From NCBI GenBank assembly GCA_021154065.1, contig JAJKJG010000124.1:1-29265 (forward strand): a DNA stretch of 29,265 nt, read 5' to 3'. Shown here one piece after another: positions 7,488 to 16,400 of this stretch. The position numbers and the translations under genes were made by a program. This DNA comes from Methylobacterium sp. GTDB taxonomy: Bacteria; Pseudomonadota; Alphaproteobacteria; Rhizobiales; Beijerinckiaceae. Under the pieces are notes generated by a model. The model worked only from the letters and a program-made list of their open reading frames with translations, was not told the origin of the DNA and did not search any database. How positions within the stretch are numbered: the first letter of the stretch is position 1; the number at the start of each line of letters is the position of its first letter.

Positions 7488-7621
7488 GCCGGCCATATGG
7501 CATGGAGCTGGTTTGGTTCCAAGCCGCCCCCCGCCCGGCCAAGGCAGAAGGACGTTTCAAGCCAGCCCGGTGCGGTCCGTTTCCGCCGCCCCGCGGCCCT
7601 GCCGCCGCCCGCCTGCACCCG

Positions 7622-8446
7622 TCAGCCCCCCTTGACGGCGCCGGCGGTCAGCCCGGCGACGATCTGGCGCTGCGCAAACACCGTCAGCAGCAGCACCGGG
7701 AAGGTCACGATCAGCGCCGCCGCGGCGAGCGGACCCCAGCTCAGCTGGTCGAACGAGATCATGTTGTAGACCGCGACCGGCAGCGTGCGGGTCTCCCGAC
7801 CGGCGAGCACGATTCCGAAGACGAAGTTGTTCCACGAGAAGATCACGGCGAGGATGAAGGCGACCGCCATGCCCGGCCGCGCAATCGGCAGCGCGACGTG
7901 GCGGAACACCTGCCAGCGCGTTGCGCCGTCGATGAGCGCCGCCTCCTCGAGCTCCATCGGCGTCGTCTCGAAGTAGCCGATCATGATCCAGATCACGATC
8001 GGCACCGTGACGACGAGATGGATGATGATCTGCGGCCACAGCGTGCCGAGGAGCCCGAGCCACTGGAACAGCAGGAACAGCGGAATGAGATAGGAGAGCC
8101 CGGGCGTGATGCGGGCGATCAGGATGACCACCGCCGATTTGTGGGCGCGCATGCGGGCGATGCCGTAGCCGGCCGGCACGCCGACGAGGAGCGCGAACAG
8201 GGTCGCCGCCCCCGTGACGATCAGGCTGTTGACGAAATAGGTCGGGAAGCGATTCGAGGCGAGAACGTCGGCGTAGTTCTTCCAGGCGAAGCGCTCGGGA
8301 ATCAAGATCGGCGGATAGGCGGCGTTGTCGATCTCGTATTTGACCGAGAGCGACAGCATCCAGATGAAGAACAGGATCGCCGGCGAGACGATGACGACGA
8401 CCGCGAAGGCAAGGCCGAGCTTGCCGAGGATCTGCCGCGGGCTCAT
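7622..8446 (-). CDS. Carbohydrate-type ABC importer, inner-membrane permease (MalG type)
   Basis: A 274-residue permease with six hydrophobic helices, the first at about residues 9-30 (GLAFAVVVIVSPAILFFIWM). The cytoplasmic EAA loop that contacts the ATPase is clear (EEAALIDGATRWQVFRHVALP). It has the length and C-terminal pattern of MalG-family (CUT1) permeases: the last helix is followed by QRQIVAGLTAGAVKG. The start MSPRQIL at 8446 overlaps the upstream permease stop as ATGA; an upstream ATG at 8470 would overlap more. It is third in the operon after the binding protein and the first permease. No ATPase gene follows, so the energising subunit must be encoded elsewhere. Substrate is unknown, probably a sugar or sugar derivative. 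Confidence 0.92.
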   Translation of the reverse strand: MSPRQILGKLGLAFAVVVIVSPAILFFIWMLSLSVKYEIDNAAYPPILIPERFAWKNYADVLASNRFPTYFVNSLIVTGAATLFALLVGVPAGYGIARMRAHKSAVVILIARITPGLSYLIPLFLLFQWLGLLGTLWPQIIIHLVVTVPIVIWIMIGYFETTPMELEEAALIDGATRWQVFRHVALPIARPGMAVAFILAVIFSWNNFVFGIVLAGRETRTLPVAVYNMISFDQLSWGPLAAAALIVTFPVLLLTVFAQRQIVAGLTAGAVKGG

Positions 8447-9387
8447 GCGCCGGCCTGGATCTCGCTCCATTGCGTGCGCTGACGCAAATAGAGCAGCATC
8501 GCCGCGAGCACGACGATGAGGGCGAAGAACACGACGGCGATCGCCGAGGCGTAGCCGACGTCGTAATAGGTGAAGGCGACGCTGTAGAGATAGAGGTTGA
8601 TCGTCTCCGACGCCGAGCCCGGACCGCCCTGCGTGATGGCGTAGATGATGTCGAAGCTCTTCACCGCGTCGATCATCCGGATCATCGCGGCGATGAACAG
8701 GAACGGCGTGATCAGCGGCAGCGTGATGTAGCGGAACACCTGCCAGATCGAGGCGCCGTCGATCAGCGCGCTCTCATAGGGCTCGGCCGGGATCGCCGCG
8801 AGGCCGCCGAGCACGATCAGCATGACGAGCGGCGTCCATTGCCAGGTCTCGACGAGAACAAGCGAGGGGATCACGGTTGCGGGGTGAAACACCCAGAGCT
8901 GCGGCGGGATGCCGACGAGGGACAGAAGGTAGTTGAGCACGCCGAGCTGCGGGTGGAACATCATCGTCCACACGAGCGCGATCGCAACCGGCGTCGCCAT
9001 CATCGGCAGGATGAACAGGCCTCGCAGGAAGCCGCGCATCGGGAAGCGGGCATGAAAGACGATGGCCGCGAACGTGCCGAGAACGAGCGGCAGCAGCACC
9101 GACAGGACCGTGTAGACGAGCGTGTGCCAGACCGCCTCGACGAAGCGCGGGTCGTTCGGCAGCCTCAGATAGTTGGCGACGCCGACATACGTCGTCGGCG
9201 CGCCGATCTTCCATTCATGGACGCTCATCCACAGCGTGAACACCCACGGGAATACGATGACGGCGAGCACGACGATCACCGCAGGCACGACGAAGGGCCA
9301 ATAGGACGGCGGCCGCCAGGCGCGCTCGGCGCCCGTGGCGGCGGGCCGGCCGATCCCGGCCGGCTCGCTCGCGGCGATCTCGCTCAC
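8443..9387 (-). CDS. Carbohydrate-type ABC importer, inner-membrane permease (MalF type)
   Basis: A 314-residue permease. The N-terminal ~35 residues are hydrophilic, followed by a first helix (YWPFVVPAVIVVLAVIVFPW) and five more. The EAA loop is ESALIDGASIWQVFRYITLP. The layout is that of UgpA/ThuF/MalF-like permeases (CUT1), pairing with the MalG-type gene downstream. I chose the GTG at 9387 because it overlaps the binding-protein stop as GTGA; the longer open frame upstream is only a shadow of the binding-protein gene. The 4-nt overlaps at both ends imply one translationally coupled operon. Confidence 0.92.
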   Translation of the reverse strand: MSEIAASEPAGIGRPAATGAERAWRPPSYWPFVVPAVIVVLAVIVFPWVFTLWMSVHEWKIGAPTTYVGVANYLRLPNDPRFVEAVWHTLVYTVLSVLLPLVLGTFAAIVFHARFPMRGFLRGLFILPMMATPVAIALVWTMMFHPQLGVLNYLLSLVGIPPQLWVFHPATVIPSLVLVETWQWTPLVMLIVLGGLAAIPAEPYESALIDGASIWQVFRYITLPLITPFLFIAAMIRMIDAVKSFDIIYAITQGGPGSASETINLYLYSVAFTYYDVGYASAIAVVFFALIVVLAAMLLYLRQRTQWSEIQAGA

Positions 9388-10709
9388 GCCTTCTCGCTGC
9401 GCTCCAGGATCGGCCGGAACTGGTCGTTCGCCTTCTTCAGCTCCGTCGCGGGATCGGCCCCGGACAGCGTCGCCGTGACCGCGGCGCCGACGAGGTCGCG
9501 GAACTCCGCCACCGGAACGATCACCGGCAGGCCGAGCTTCGAGATCTTCGCCGATCCGATCACCGATTGCAGCCATTCGGGCGGCATCTTGACGCCGCTG
9601 CGGACACCCTCGTCGTTGAGGATCGACGCGCGGAACGGCACGCCGCCGCCGGCCTGGAGCAGGCGCGCGCCCATCGCTTTCGACACCGCCCACTGGCAGT
9701 AGAGATAGGCGGCCTCCTTGTTCTTGCTCGCCTGCGTAATGCCGATGCCGTCGCCGTAGGTCGCCGAGTATTGACCCTTCGGCCCCTTGGGGACGAGGGC
9801 GTAGCCGACCTTGCCGACGACGCGCGACGCGTTCGGATCCTCGACCGGCGGCGCCCAGCCGACGCCGTCGATCCACATCGCGGCGCGGCCCTGCGTGAAG
9901 GACGCCATCGACTCCATCCAGTTGAACCCGGCGACGCCGGGAGGGGCGGGCTTCGTCAGGAGGCGCTGGTAGAGCTTCGTCGCCTCGATCGCCTCCGGCC
10001 CGTCGGTCTGGATGTTGCCCTTGGCGTCGAGGAACTCGCCGCCGTAGTTGAGGAAGAAGTTGGTCCACAGCGTCATGTTGGCGTTGCGCAGGCCGCGCCC
10101 GACGAAACCGTAGATCCCCTCCTTCGGGTCGGTGAGCTTCTCGGCGAGGCTCGCCATGTCCTCGAGCGTCTCGGGCAGCGCCGCGCCCTTCTTCTGGAAA
10201 ATTTCCTTGTTCCAGTAGAGGATGAAGTAATCGACCGACCACGGCAGCGAGTGCAGCTCGCCCTTGTCGTTCTTGGCGAACTGAAGCCCGCCGGGCGAGA
10301 AGTCGCCCTCGACGAGGTCGGGCGCGGTGAGGTTCTGGTCCTTCAGGTAGGGCGTCAGGTCGGCGAGCCAGCCGGCCTTCTCGAACTGGCGCTTCTGCAC
10401 GTGGTAGCTCACATGCACGACGTCGAAGCTCGGGCGGCCGGAGGTCAGCTCGATGACAGCCTTCTGCCGCTGCTGCTGCTCGGGAATGACCTCGGACAGC
10501 ACCTTGATGCCGGTGAGCTCGGTGAACTCCGCCGCGTGACGCTGCAGGAGGTCGCCGCGCGGCCCCTTGATCAGGTTCACCTCGAGCGTCGTGCCGGCGA
10601 ACTTCTTCCAGGCGACGTCGGCGAAGGCCGGCGAGCTGCCGGCAAAGCCGACTGCCGCGGTCGAGCCGGCGAGGAATGCGCGGCGGGTAAGGGCGTCCTT
10701 GTCGAGCAT
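9384..10709 (-). CDS. Tat-exported extracellular solute-binding protein (family 1)
   Basis: A 441-residue periplasmic binding protein that would deliver substrate to the two permeases encoded next. The N-terminus has a twin-arginine signal (TRRAFLAGSTAAVGFAGSSP, Arg9-Arg10), so it is probably exported folded through Tat. The body matches family 1 binding proteins: FTELTGIKVLSEVIPEQQQR early, SLPWSVDYFILYWNKEIFQK in the middle, and ARLLQAGGGVPFRASIL late. The start is ATG with a good AGGAGG ribosome-binding site. It is first in the importer operon and divergent from the DapA-like gene. The substrate cannot be read from the sequence. Confidence 0.92.
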   Translation of the reverse strand: MLDKDALTRRAFLAGSTAAVGFAGSSPAFADVAWKKFAGTTLEVNLIKGPRGDLLQRHAAEFTELTGIKVLSEVIPEQQQRQKAVIELTSGRPSFDVVHVSYHVQKRQFEKAGWLADLTPYLKDQNLTAPDLVEGDFSPGGLQFAKNDKGELHSLPWSVDYFILYWNKEIFQKKGAALPETLEDMASLAEKLTDPKEGIYGFVGRGLRNANMTLWTNFFLNYGGEFLDAKGNIQTDGPEAIEATKLYQRLLTKPAPPGVAGFNWMESMASFTQGRAAMWIDGVGWAPPVEDPNASRVVGKVGYALVPKGPKGQYSATYGDGIGITQASKNKEAAYLYCQWAVSKAMGARLLQAGGGVPFRASILNDEGVRSGVKMPPEWLQSVIGSAKISKLGLPVIVPVAEFRDLVGAAVTATLSGADPATELKKANDQFRPILERSEKA

Positions 10710-10823
10710 GCGTGTCCTCCTGCGTTCGTTTGCGTGGGCCGGCCGTTCGCCGGTCCTTGTCAGGGATTAAGCGCCAGCCCACAGTACGGGTCAATCGGGC
10801 TGGTGCGGATTGGGGGACCTCGT

Positions 10824-11738
10824 TTGGGCGATACGTTGCGCTTCGGCGTCAGTCCGGCTCTGGTGACCCCGTTCGGGCGCGACCGCAAGGTCGACATCGA
10901 AGCGCTTGCCGCCCACGCGACGGATCTGCTCGGGCGCGGCTGCACCTCCGTGACGCTCTTCGGCACGACCGGGGAGGGTCCCTCCGTTCCGCCAAGCGAG
11001 CGCGAGGCGACGGCGACCGGGCTCGTGCGGGCCGGCATAGCGCCGGAAAAGCTCGTCGAGGGTGTGATCGCCTGCTCGGTCGAGGAGGCGGCCGAGAGCA
11101 CGAGAGCGGCGCTGCGAAGGGGGGCGAAGGCGGTGCTCCTGGCGCCGCCATTCTACTTCCGGCCGGTCCCCGACGAGGCCGTTTTCGCCTGGTTCGCGGA
11201 GGTGCTCGGCAGCGTCGGCGAGGGCCTTCGCGACGTGATCCTGTACCACATTCCGAGCCTCACCGGTGTTTCGCTCTCCATCGAGCTGATCGCCCGCCTG
11301 CGGACCGCCTTTCCGGCGGCGATCACGGGGGTGAAGGACAGCGCTGCCGACGCGCAGGCCTCGATGCGCCTGATCGAGGCGCACGGCGACCTCGCGATTC
11401 TGGTCGGCGACGAAACCTATCTCGGACGAGCCTGCGCGGCGGGAGCCGCGGGCTCGATCTGCGGGCTTGCAAACCTCGTGCCCGAAGCCGTCATCGCGGT
11501 CGCCGCGAGCGGCCGCGACGATCCTCGCATCCAGGCCCTTGTCGAGGCGATCAACCGCCACCCGATGATCCCGATGGTGAAGGCGCTGGTCGCGCATCTG
11601 CGCCGCGAACCGGCCTTTGCGACCGCCTCGCCGCCGTTGCCGACGCCGGCTGCCGCGACGGTCCGCGAGGTGCTGCCGTATCTCGAAGCTTTCTTCACGA
11701 GCGAGCAAAGCGGATCGGCACGCCTGCGTGAACGATGA
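10824..11738 (+). CDS. DapA-family (dihydrodipicolinate synthase / N-acetylneuraminate lyase) aldolase or dehydratase
   Basis: A class I aldolase-fold enzyme of about 304 residues. Signature residues are present: LFGTTGEG (about 45-52), YHIPS with the catalytic Tyr at about 141, and GVKDSAAD with the Schiff-base Lys at about 171. The rest of the barrel (VGDETYLGRACAAGAAGSI; PMIPMVKALVAHL) is normal for the family. The start is uncertain: I prefer the TTG at 10824, which has GGGGGACC upstream; a GTG at 10803 is also in frame. True DapA is usually elsewhere in the genome. Facing a sugar-type importer, this copy more likely cleaves or dehydrates an imported keto-sugar acid. That substrate is inference. 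Confidence 0.85.
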   Translation: MGDTLRFGVSPALVTPFGRDRKVDIEALAAHATDLLGRGCTSVTLFGTTGEGPSVPPSEREATATGLVRAGIAPEKLVEGVIACSVEEAAESTRAALRRGAKAVLLAPPFYFRPVPDEAVFAWFAEVLGSVGEGLRDVILYHIPSLTGVSLSIELIARLRTAFPAAITGVKDSAADAQASMRLIEAHGDLAILVGDETYLGRACAAGAAGSICGLANLVPEAVIAVAASGRDDPRIQALVEAINRHPMIPMVKALVAHLRREPAFATASPPLPTPAAATVREVLPYLEAFFTSEQSGSARLRER

Positions 11739-11766
11739 AGCAGGCCGACGGCACGCGGGCGTGCGC

Positions 11767-13017
11767 TTAGTCGAGCCCTATGCGGCTGCCGGTGGCGCCG
11801 TTCAGGAGACGCTTGAGGTGAAAGCTCGCAAGCTGGTCGGCGCCGCGGCTGCCGACCAGGCCGGCGAAGGCCGAGATCGAGCCAGGATCGCCGGCTTCCA
11901 TCATGGCGAAGGCCTTGAGGTAAGTGCCTGTCCCGGGCTCGGCGTATTCGACGGGCGTCAGCGGCTCCAGGGCACGGATCGGCTCCGATCGGCCCTTCAG
12001 CATGAGATCGCCGATCGGGCGGCCGACAAAGCCCTCGGCCCGTGCCGCGACGTCGTGGCTGACGCAGATCGACGTGCCGAGCTGCTTGTTCACCGATTCG
12101 AGACGAGCAGCGACGTTGATGGTGTCGCCGTAGGCCGTGTATTCGAAGAAGCGGCTGCCGCCGAAATTGCCGACGATCGCCGGTCCGGCATGAACGCCGA
12201 TCCGCGTCGCCCCCAAGGCAACGCCGCGCTCGCTCCAGGCCTGGCGGAACTCGCGCGCGAACGCGTCGAGCGCGAGCGAGCACATGACCGCCCGCGTCGC
12301 ATGGTCGGGCTGCTCGCCCGGCGCGCCGAACAGCACGTGCAGCGCGTCCCCGACGATCTTTGCGACGGTGCCGTCATGGGCGAAGACGACCTCGGTCATG
12401 CCGGCGAGGTAGTCGTTCAGAAGCGGCTCCAGCACCTCGGGGTCGAGCGTCTCGACGAGCGTCGTGAAGCCGGTGATGTCGGTGAACAGCGTCGCGATCT
12501 CGCGGCGCTGCCCGCCGAGATCGATGGTCTCGCCATCCAACGCCAGCCTTTCGGCGAGATTGGGCGAAAAGTAGCGCGACAGCGACGCGTGCGCGCGCTC
12601 GGCGGCAAGCTGCCGGCGCCGCGCCTCGCGCAGGATGCCGACATGCCGGATGGTCTTGGCGATCGTCGTCTCGAGATCGACGAAGTCGATTGGCTTCGTC
12701 ACGAAATCGAACGCGCCGCGGTTCATCGCCGTCCGGATATTCGCCATGTCGCCATACGCGGAGACGATCACGGTCGAGAGGTTGTCGTCGCTTTCCTGGA
12801 GCTTTCCGAGCAAGGACAGCCCGTCCATGCGCGGCATGTTGATGTCGCTGAGCACCATGTCGACGTCGCGGTTGCCGTCGAGCATGCTCAAGGCCTCGAC
12901 GCCGTCGCGGGCGAAGAGGAAGCTGACGCTGCCATCCCGGATCTGCCGCCGGAACTTCTGCAGGATCAGCCCTTCGAGGTCGGGCTCGTCGTCGACGACG
13001 AGGATTTTCGCGCTCAT
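11767..13017 (-). CDS. Response regulator fused to a class III adenylate/guanylate cyclase
   Basis: A 416-residue cytoplasmic output protein. Residues 1-125 are a receiver domain (VVDDE, phospho-acceptor Asp58 in LSDINMP, Lys108 in TKP). A helical linker (about 125-150) leads to a class III cyclase domain with the first metal Asp in FTDITGFT (Asp180), Lys220 and the second metal Asp224 in KIVGDALHV, and [15 protein letters not shown] with the transition-state Asn and Arg. All catalytic residues are present, so it should make a cyclic nucleotide, probably cAMP given the Lys and the Asp-Thr pair. It is the last gene of the kinase operon and its ATG overlaps the upstream regulator's TGA by 4 nt. 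I infer that phosphorylation by the neighbouring kinase sets cyclase activity. Confidence 0.93.
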   Translation of the reverse strand: MSAKILVVDDEPDLEGLILQKFRRQIRDGSVSFLFARDGVEALSMLDGNRDVDMVLSDINMPRMDGLSLLGKLQESDDNLSTVIVSAYGDMANIRTAMNRGAFDFVTKPIDFVDLETTIAKTIRHVGILREARRRQLAAERAHASLSRYFSPNLAERLALDGETIDLGGQRREIATLFTDITGFTTLVETLDPEVLEPLLNDYLAGMTEVVFAHDGTVAKIVGDALHVLFGAPGEQPDHATRAVMCSLALDAFAREFRQAWSERGVALGATRIGVHAGPAIVGNFGGSRFFEYTAYGDTINVAARLESVNKQLGTSICVSHDVAARAEGFVGRPIGDLMLKGRSEPIRALEPLTPVEYAEPGTGTYLKAFAMMEAGDPGSISAFAGLVGSRGADQLASFHLKRLLNGATGSRIGLD

Positions 13018-13400
13018 CCGACTTGCCCGAGCCGTGCTTCGATCTCGTCGCGCAAGGCGGCAAAGTCGATCGGCTTCGTCAGCAGGGACTCGGCGCCGCC
13101 TTCGAGCGCCTTGCGCTTCGTGTCGTCATCGCCATAGGCGGTGATCATGATGACCGGAACGTCCGGCGCGGCCCGGGCCCTCGGCAGCAGCTCGAGGCCG
13201 CTCATCCCCGGCATGTTGATGTCGGACAGGATCAGGATCAGGGGCGCGCCTGTGATGCTGGTGATGCGCGGCAGCGCCGCGACGGCGGATTGAGCGAACT
13301 CCATCGCGAAGCGCCCGGCCCTGACATCCTGCCGGAACCGCTGCCGAACCAGCAGCTCGACGTCGGGCTCGTCGTCGACGACGAGGATCAGCACGCTCAC
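13014..13400 (-). CDS. Single-domain response regulator (receiver only)
   Basis: A 128-residue CheY-like receiver: acidic pocket VVDDEPD (Asp9, Asp10), phospho-acceptor Asp60 in LSDINMP, Thr in MITAYGDD, and the conserved Lys in LLTKPIDF. It has no output domain, so it may act by protein contact, as a phosphate sink, or as a relay between the kinase and the cyclase-linked receiver. Its receiver is similar to the one fused to the cyclase (shared LSDINMP, TKPIDF, AYGD), suggesting duplication. The start is GTG at 13400, overlapping the kinase's TGA as GTGA, and the stop overlaps the next gene as ATGA. Confidence 0.93.
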   Translation of the reverse strand: MSVLILVVDDEPDVELLVRQRFRQDVRAGRFAMEFAQSAVAALPRITSITGAPLILILSDINMPGMSGLELLPRARAAPDVPVIMITAYGDDDTKRKALEGGAESLLTKPIDFAALRDEIEARLGQVG

Positions 13401-16400
13401 CGCTTCACCTCATCGTTCGCGGGCGAGGCGGCCGCGCGCGGAAGGACAATTCTGAACTCGGTGTACTCGCCGGGGCTGGTATCGACCTCGATCGAGCCGC
13501 GATGCTGCTTCACGACGATGTCATGGCTGAGGGAGAGCCCGAGGCCCGTCCCCTCTCCGGCGGGCTTCGTCGTGAAGAAGGGGTCGAACATCTTTTCCTT
13601 GACCTCGGGCGGTATGCCGGTGCCGTTGTCCCGTATGCGGATTTCGACGCGGTCGCCAAGGTTCCGCGTCGCCGCCAGAAGGATGGGCTCGTAGGCAGCG
13701 CTCGCCCGCTCCTTGCGCTTCACCGTCGCGTAGAAGCCGTTCGATATCAGGTTGAGGAACACCCGGGTGATCTCCTGGGGCAGCACATCGACCTCGCCGG
13801 CGGAGGGATCGAGGGAGCGCTCGATGGTGACGTTGAAGCCCTGCTTCTCGGCGCGCGCCCCGTGATAGGCGAGATTGAGACTCTCCTCGACGAGCAGGTT
13901 GATGTCCGCAACCCTGCGCTCGCCGGATCCGGCGCGCGAGTGCAGCAGCATGTTCTTGACGATCGAATCGGCGCGCTTGCCGTGCTGGACCACCTTGCCG
14001 AGGTTGCCGGCAAGCAGCGCCATCAATTCCGCCGCCTGCTCCTCATCGGGCGGCGTCGAGCGGATCGCATCCTTGAGCTCATCGATGAGCTCTATCGAAA
14101 GCGCGGCGAAGTTGTTGACGAAGTTCAGCGGGTTCTTGATCTCGTGCGCGATGCCGGCGGTCAGCTGGCCAAGCGAGGCGAGCTTCTCGGTCTGGATCAG
14201 CCGCTCTTGCGCCGCCCTGAGCTCCTCCAGCGATTTCGCCAGTTCCCGGGTTCGCGCTTCGACATCCTCGAACAGGCGGGCGTTCTGGATGGCAACGACG
14301 GATTGAGCGGCAAAAGTCTGGAGGAGATCGATCGTCGAGGCCGGAAACGCACCCGGTTCCTTGCGGCGCACCACCAGGGCGCCGACGATTCCGCCGGGTC
14401 TCAGGAGCGGAACGGCCAGGAGCCCGCGATAGCCTGCGCCGAGGATGAGGTCTCGCATCGGCGAGGCCGCCTCGGTCATGAGATCCGGCACTTGCACGGC
14501 CTGGCCGCTCTCGGCCGCGGCTCCGATATAGGATTCGCCAAGCCGAACGCCGCCCTGCTTGCCGATCTCCGCGATCATCGCATCGCTCATGCCGTAGGTG
14601 GCGCGCAGGCGAAACTTCTGACGCAGCTTGCTGAAAACGTAGATCGCGCCCGCATCGGTCGCCGAGAGCTGCACCGCCTTGGCGACGATCGTCTTGAGAA
14701 CCGTCTCAAGGTCCAGGGTCGAGTTGACGGCTTGGCTGACCTCGCCGAGCGCCTGCAGTTCGCCGACGGACTTCGCGAGCTCGCCCGTTCTTGCCTGGAC
14801 CTCGTCGAACAGGCGCACATTCTCGATCGCGATCACCGCCTGGTCGGCGAAGGTCGTGACGAGCTCGATCTGCTTGTCCGTGAAAGGCCGCACCGCACGG
14901 CGCGTCAGCACGACGACGCCGATCGGGGTGCGCTCGCGCAGCAGCGGCACGCACAGAACGGTGCGGTAGCCGGCCTTCTCCTGGACGTCGCGCAGGCGGT
15001 AGTTCGGGTCCGCCAGGACGTCGGCGACGTGAACCGTGCTGCCCCCTTCCAGCGTCCGCCCGATGATGCTGCCCGCGCCCGGCGTATGCGGGATGCCGAC
15101 CAGGTACGCCTTCAGCTCCGGCGAGTAGCCGAACGTCGCAGCGTAGTGGAAGGCCGTGCCGGTCTGGCGAGCGACGGCCGCCATGTCGGCCTCGCACAGC
15201 CGCGCTGCCGATTCGACGAGCGTGTCGAGCACGGGCTGGAGCTCGAAGGTCGAGCGGCTGATGACCTTCAGAACCTCCGCCGTCGCGGTTTGCTGCTGCA
15301 ACAGCTCCTCGAGGTCGCGAGTGCGTGCCTGGACTTCGTCGAAGAGGCGCACGTTCTCGATCGCGATCACCGCCTGATCCGCGAAGGTGGTGACGAGGTC
15401 GATCTCCCGCTGATTGAAGGGCCGAACCTCGCGGCGTCCGAGCGCCATGACGCCGATCGGCTTGCCGTGGCGCACCAACGGGACCCCGAGCAGGGTGCGA
15501 TATCGGCCGGTCCGTTTCGCTTCGTCCCAGGTGTAATCCGGGTCCCGCTCCACGTCCTCGATCTGAACGATCTTGCCTTCCAGCAAGGCTCGACCCGAGA
15601 TGTTTCCCTTCTCCGGCCGAACCGGAATCGCCCGGACGTATTCGATGAACTCGTCCGAGAAGCCGTACAGCGCCTCGCGGAAGAACGAGCCGTCCCGCTG
15701 ACGCGTGATGGTCCCGATATCGGCGTCGCCCAATCGCGCTGCCGATTGGACGAGCGTATCGAGCACCGTCTGCAGGTCGAAGGCCGAGCGGCTGATGACT
15801 TGCAGCACCTCGGACGTCGCCGTTTGCTGCTCCAGCGCCTCGGTGAGCTCGGCGGTGCGCGTCTGGACCTCCTCGAACAGGCGCGCATTCTCGATCGCGA
15901 TGACGGCCTGGTCCGCGAAGGTGGTGACGAGTTCGATCTGCTTGTCACTGAACGGCGCAACCTCGGTCCGCGCCAGAAGAATGGCACCGAGCAGCACGCC
16001 CTCCCGCATCAGCGGCACACCGAGAACCGTGCGCTGCCGCCCCACACGCTGCCATTCGAGGTGTTTGAAGTCCGGATCGGCGAGCACATCGACGATGTGA
16101 ACAGTGCTGTGCTCGAGAGCGACGCGGCCGGTGACGGACCCACGGTCGATCGCGATCGGCTTCCTGGCAAGATACTGTATGTGCTCGGCCTGCATTCGGT
16201 TCGCCGCAACGAGCTCGCAAATCTCACCGTCGCATTTTGCAATGAAGGCGTATTCGGCCGAGCAGAGCCCCGCTGCCGTCTGGACAATTGCTTCAAGAAC
16301 CGGTTGCAACTCGGAGGGAGAGCGGCTGATCACATTGAGCACGTCGCTCGTTGCGGTCTGATAGCCGAGAGCTTCCGCCAGCTCGGCCGTGCGAGCATTG

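Noticed and set aside
7253..8482. Plus-strand open frame opposite the permease
   Set aside because: Its Arg/Asp/His-rich antisense composition has no family character, and the permease with its EAA loop is on the other strand.
9567..10800. N-terminal extension of the DapA-like frame
   Set aside because: It runs antisense through the binding-protein gene, and the homologous enzyme begins only at about 10824.
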